Assembly: GCA_900766585.1 (NCBI GenBank)
Contig: CAAFVV010000052.1
Coordinates: forward strand, 1-33,242
Direction of reading: 5' to 3'
DNA from: Clostridia bacterium
Lineage (GTDB): Bacteria > Bacillota > Clostridia > Oscillospirales > Acutalibacteraceae
Length of the DNA: 33,242 nucleotides
This document shows positions 31,418-33,242 of this stretch, one piece after another (the first letter of the stretch is position 1; the number at the start of each line of letters is the position of its first letter). The notes under the pieces are model-generated. The model saw only the letters and a list, made by a program, of their open reading frames with translations. It searched no databases and was not told the origin of the DNA. Both the position numbers and the translations under genes were made by a program.

Positions 31418-32515
31418 TCAGCGGGCTGCCGTGGTATCGCCGGGCTGCAGCGCGACCTTGGCTTTGCCGACCTCCGGCGTCTGCTGCGGGGTCTCCAGCT
31501 GGCATATGCTGACCTCCGCCGCGAGCTTGCCGATCTGATAAAAATCCTGTGCCACAGTGGTCAGCCGCCGCTCACCCGGCAGGGGCAGGGCAAGCCCGTC
31601 AAAACCGACGATGCCGATCGTTCCCGGCACATCCAGCCCGAGCTCGCGGCAGGCGGAATAGACCCGGCGGGCAAAAAAGTCGCCGGTGCAGAACAGGCCG
31701 ATCCGCTTGTCGGGAAATTCCCGGACGAGCTGCCGCAGCGTCTGCTCCACCGCGTAGGGAGCGTCCTGCTCCGAGCCGAGCAGCCGGTGGCAGTAGGTAA
31801 AGCGCCCACAGTCCTCCCGTATCTCCTCGCAAAAGCCGATATAGCGTTCGCGGATCGACTCGTTGAAGGTCATATCGACATCGGTGAGAAAGCAGATGAC
31901 GTCATATCCGCAGTCGCGCAGATGCCGCACCGCCGTGATGCCGCCCTCCACGTTGTCCGAGCGGACGCAGGGGAGCTGCGAACTGAGGATGGGCTGGTCG
32001 ATCAGCACCATCGGATAGTCCGCGGAAAACAGCCCGTAGACATCGGGGCATCTCATCAGATCCTTGGCGACATAGGCGATCAGCCCGACGCTGACCGAGG
32101 CGCGCGCCTCGCCGACGACTCGCAGAAAATCCTCGCCGTTATCCTTGCAGTAATGCAGCATGGTGTAGTAGCCGCGCTGGCTCAGCCGACGTTCAATTCC
32201 TTTTAATATATTGGTCTCGTCGAGCCGCGCGGTATCACGGTACTGGGCAAAGGGCAGCACGACCGAAATGATCTTTGAGCGCGCACTGCCGGTGTCCGAG
32301 GCGGCGAAGGTTCCCTTTCCCTGAATGCGGTAGACCAGTCCGGCGCTGCGCAGATATTCCATGGCCTTGACGACGGTGGGGCGGCTGACAGCAAAGCGCT
32401 CGGACAGCTCCTGCTCTGTCGGCAGCCGATCGTGCTCGCGGTAAGTGCCGCCCTGCATCTGCTCGGTCAGATAATCCACGATCTCCTGATATTTGGACAC
32501 GGTCTTTCTTGCCAT
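31418..32515 (-). CDS. GntR/LacI chimeric transcriptional regulator (AraR-like architecture)
   Basis: The 365-residue protein joins a GntR winged helix at the N-terminus (about 1-70: YQEIVDYLTEQMQGG, RLPTEQELSERFAVSRPTVVKAMEYL, GKGTFAA) to a LacI/periplasmic-binding-type sensor (about 80-350: SVVLPFAQYRD, RSDNVEGGITAVRHL, GFDGLALPLPGERRLTTVAQ). Bacillus AraR has this architecture and is released from DNA by a sugar. The ligand here is unknown. GGGAGGG lies before the start. It is transcribed from a consensus promoter whose -35 is covered by a dyad, so self-repression is likely; a HAD phosphatase follows in the same operon, and a secreted protein gene is divergent. Confidence 0.92.
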   Translation of the reverse strand: MARKTVSKYQEIVDYLTEQMQGGTYREHDRLPTEQELSERFAVSRPTVVKAMEYLRSAGLVYRIQGKGTFAASDTGSARSKIISVVLPFAQYRDTARLDETNILKGIERRLSQRGYYTMLHYCKDNGEDFLRVVGEARASVSVGLIAYVAKDLMRCPDVYGLFSADYPMVLIDQPILSSQLPCVRSDNVEGGITAVRHLRDCGYDVICFLTDVDMTFNESIRERYIGFCEEIREDCGRFTYCHRLLGSEQDAPYAVEQTLRQLVREFPDKRIGLFCTGDFFARRVYSACRELGLDVPGTIGIVGFDGLALPLPGERRLTTVAQDFYQIGKLAAEVSICQLETPQQTPEVGKAKVALQPGDTTAAR

Positions 32516-32534
32516 TGTCCTTTCCCTCCCGAAA

Positions 32535-32567
32535 TGACCGGACGGTAATTTGTCAGATGTCCGGTCA
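32535..32567 (-). repeat. Inverted repeat in regulator leader
   Basis: TGACCGGAC (32535-32543) and GTCCGGTCA (32559-32567) are perfect 9-base arms with a 15-base spacer, lying between the promoter and the ribosome binding site of the regulator. It may be an mRNA hairpin or a second operator. Confidence 0.6.
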
Positions 32568-32590
32568 CGTGCTTGTTAAGTTGTATTTCC

Positions 32591-32619
32591 ATTATACACC
32601 GTCTTATTTGACTTGTCAA
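32591..32619 (-). promoter_or_regulatory. Perfect consensus promoter of the GntR/LacI-HAD operon
   Basis: On the minus strand TTGACA (32614-32619), 17 bases, TATAAT (32591-32596) match the vegetative consensus at all twelve positions. Such a strong promoter normally needs a repressor, and a dyad overlaps its -35. Confidence 0.9.
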
Positions 32620-32691
32620 CGTCTAGCAATAAAAAATATTCGTTAAGTTGACTTATCAAATTTATAAAACCATATTCTTGACAAATGTCAA
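32608..32691. promoter_or_regulatory. Three TTGAC-type dyads, candidate operators
   Basis: TTGACTTGTCAA (32608-32619), TTGACTTATCAA (32648-32659, one imperfect position) and TTGACAAATGTCAA (32678-32691) share TTGA(C) arms pointing inward, and starts are 40 and 30 bp apart. A further half site, GACAAATG, follows at about 32695-32702. The first covers the -35 of the regulator promoter. These are plausible binding sites for the GntR/LacI protein. Confidence 0.65.
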
Positions 32692-32768
32692 AATAGACAA
32701 ATGAACAGAAAGAAATCGGTCATGTTGAAACAACTTTTGGTTTTTTTGTGGTAATTTGCAATTTGGTA

Positions 32769-32797
32769 TTGAAAATACAATTCGTCTGTGCTATACT
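32769..32797 (+). promoter_or_regulatory. Promoter of the secreted-protein gene
   Basis: TTGAAA (32769-32774), 17 bases, TATACT (32792-32797). The leader to the start codon is about 143 nt. Confidence 0.7.
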
Positions 32798-32946
32798 GAC
32801 AACAGACAAAGGGAAGCGACGCGCGAAAACCGATCGGTCCGGACGACCGGCAGCTGTGCCGCCTCCGCTTTTCCGCTTTGATACCACGGAAGAGAGTTGT
32901 TTCTTCTCTATCGGGTGTATTATATTCAGAAAGTGAGGATTCTGCA

Positions 32947-33242
32947 ATGAACATCAGCAAAAAAGCACTGTCTCTGCTGTCGGCTGCGGCTCTTTTGATC
33001 GTTTTGATCGCCGCAGTGATCCCCATGGCCGTCGGCGCCTCCTCCGATCCCTATGACGGCGCGGAGGTAAAATGGAACGGCACGCTGACGGTGGACACTA
33101 CCGGCATCGGGGGCAATTTTGGCTCCTCCAATCAGCAGGCGGTCGGCACCGTCAACTTTTCCGGCAAGGATTATCTGCTCTTCACCGTGAAGAACAACAC
33201 CGGCGTCGCGGCGAACCTGTTTTTCCTGACGCTGAAATCAAA
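32947..33242 (+). CDS. Secreted protein, 3' truncated by window
   Basis: GAGG lies before the ATG and the frame is open to the window end (98 complete codons). The product starts MNISKKALSLLSAAALLIVL with a signal peptide likely cut after VGASS (about residue 33). The mature part begins a beta-rich domain (VKWNGTLTVDTTGIGGNFGS, then GTVNFSGKDYLLFTVKNNTG) that looks like a carbohydrate-binding or adhesin-type sandwich, but too little is present for a family call. It is divergent from the GntR/LacI regulator and may be controlled by it. It could be another large surface protein, or a solute-binding or enzyme precursor. Confidence 0.75.
   Translation, partial: MNISKKALSLLSAAALLIVLIAAVIPMAVGASSDPYDGAEVKWNGTLTVDTTGIGGNFGSSNQQAVGTVNFSGKDYLLFTVKNNTGVAANLFFLTLKS

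Larger units (their letters stand above)
32516..32946. other. Divergent regulatory region with dyads and two promoters
   Basis: This 431-bp gap contains no gene. From left to right it has a 9-bp inverted repeat in the regulator leader (32535-32567), the regulator promoter (32591-32619), three TTGAC-type dyads (32608-32691), an AT-rich stretch, the promoter of the secreted protein (32769-32797) and its long GC-rich leader (32804-32946). Confidence 0.75.

Noticed and set aside
32804..32946. Cobalamin or cyclic-di-GMP riboswitch before the last gene
   Set aside because: The conserved core words of those families are not present; only general GC-rich pairing is seen.

Overview
The window looks like a chromosomal segment of a high-GC gut-type Clostridia, most likely in or near the Oscillospirales (Ruminococcaceae-like). 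This rests on Firmicutes-style ribosome binding sites (AGGAGG), the pth-mfd pair, a CIRCE-controlled groES-groEL operon, a clostridial pyruvate phosphate dikinase, choline-binding-type wall repeats and many small lipoproteins. No rRNA or other species marker is present, so the placement is an inference.

Layout. 1-2251: the right end of an integrated mobile element, with a Cys-rich protein cut by the window edge, a 53-residue protein and a serine recombinase broken by a +1 frameshift; it abuts and slightly overlaps the 3' end of ppdK. 2194-14622: housekeeping genes, namely ppdK (-), pth-mfd (+), a MerR regulator with a textbook operator followed by a lipoprotein (+), groES-groEL (-), and a THUMP methyltransferase with a diacylglycerol-kinase-like enzyme (-). 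14776-15167: a tRNA operon (Lys, Glu, Asn) with consensus promoter and terminator. 15188-16187: an AT-rich patch carrying one S51 peptidase-like gene, probably acquired. 16347-18475: a DUF4349-type lipoprotein and a TPR-like membrane protein with a long structured leader. 18493-20519: a cytoplasmic GH27 alpha-galactosidase divergent from an AraC regulator. 20612-22141: a large lipoprotein. 22157-23443: a PLP aminotransferase.

23597-30401 is the most distinctive part: a two-gene surface operon (SGNH esterase with choline-binding repeats, then a 1385-residue multidomain wall protein) divergent from an AraC regulator. 30417-32619 is a second carbohydrate-type regulatory unit: a GntR/LacI chimeric regulator and a HAD phosphatase with an unusual N-terminal extension. 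It is transcribed from a perfect consensus promoter overlapped by a repeated TTGAC-type dyad, and faces another secreted protein that runs off the window.

Read together, the right half appears devoted to sensing and handling external glycans: alpha-galactoside cleavage, surface binding and deacylation, and sugar-phosphate processing, each with a local regulator. The strongest candidates for something undescribed are the repeated cysteine-bearing domains of the surface protein and its pairing with the SGNH enzyme, and the dyad-rich region at 32535-32691. Substrates cannot be deduced from sequence alone.
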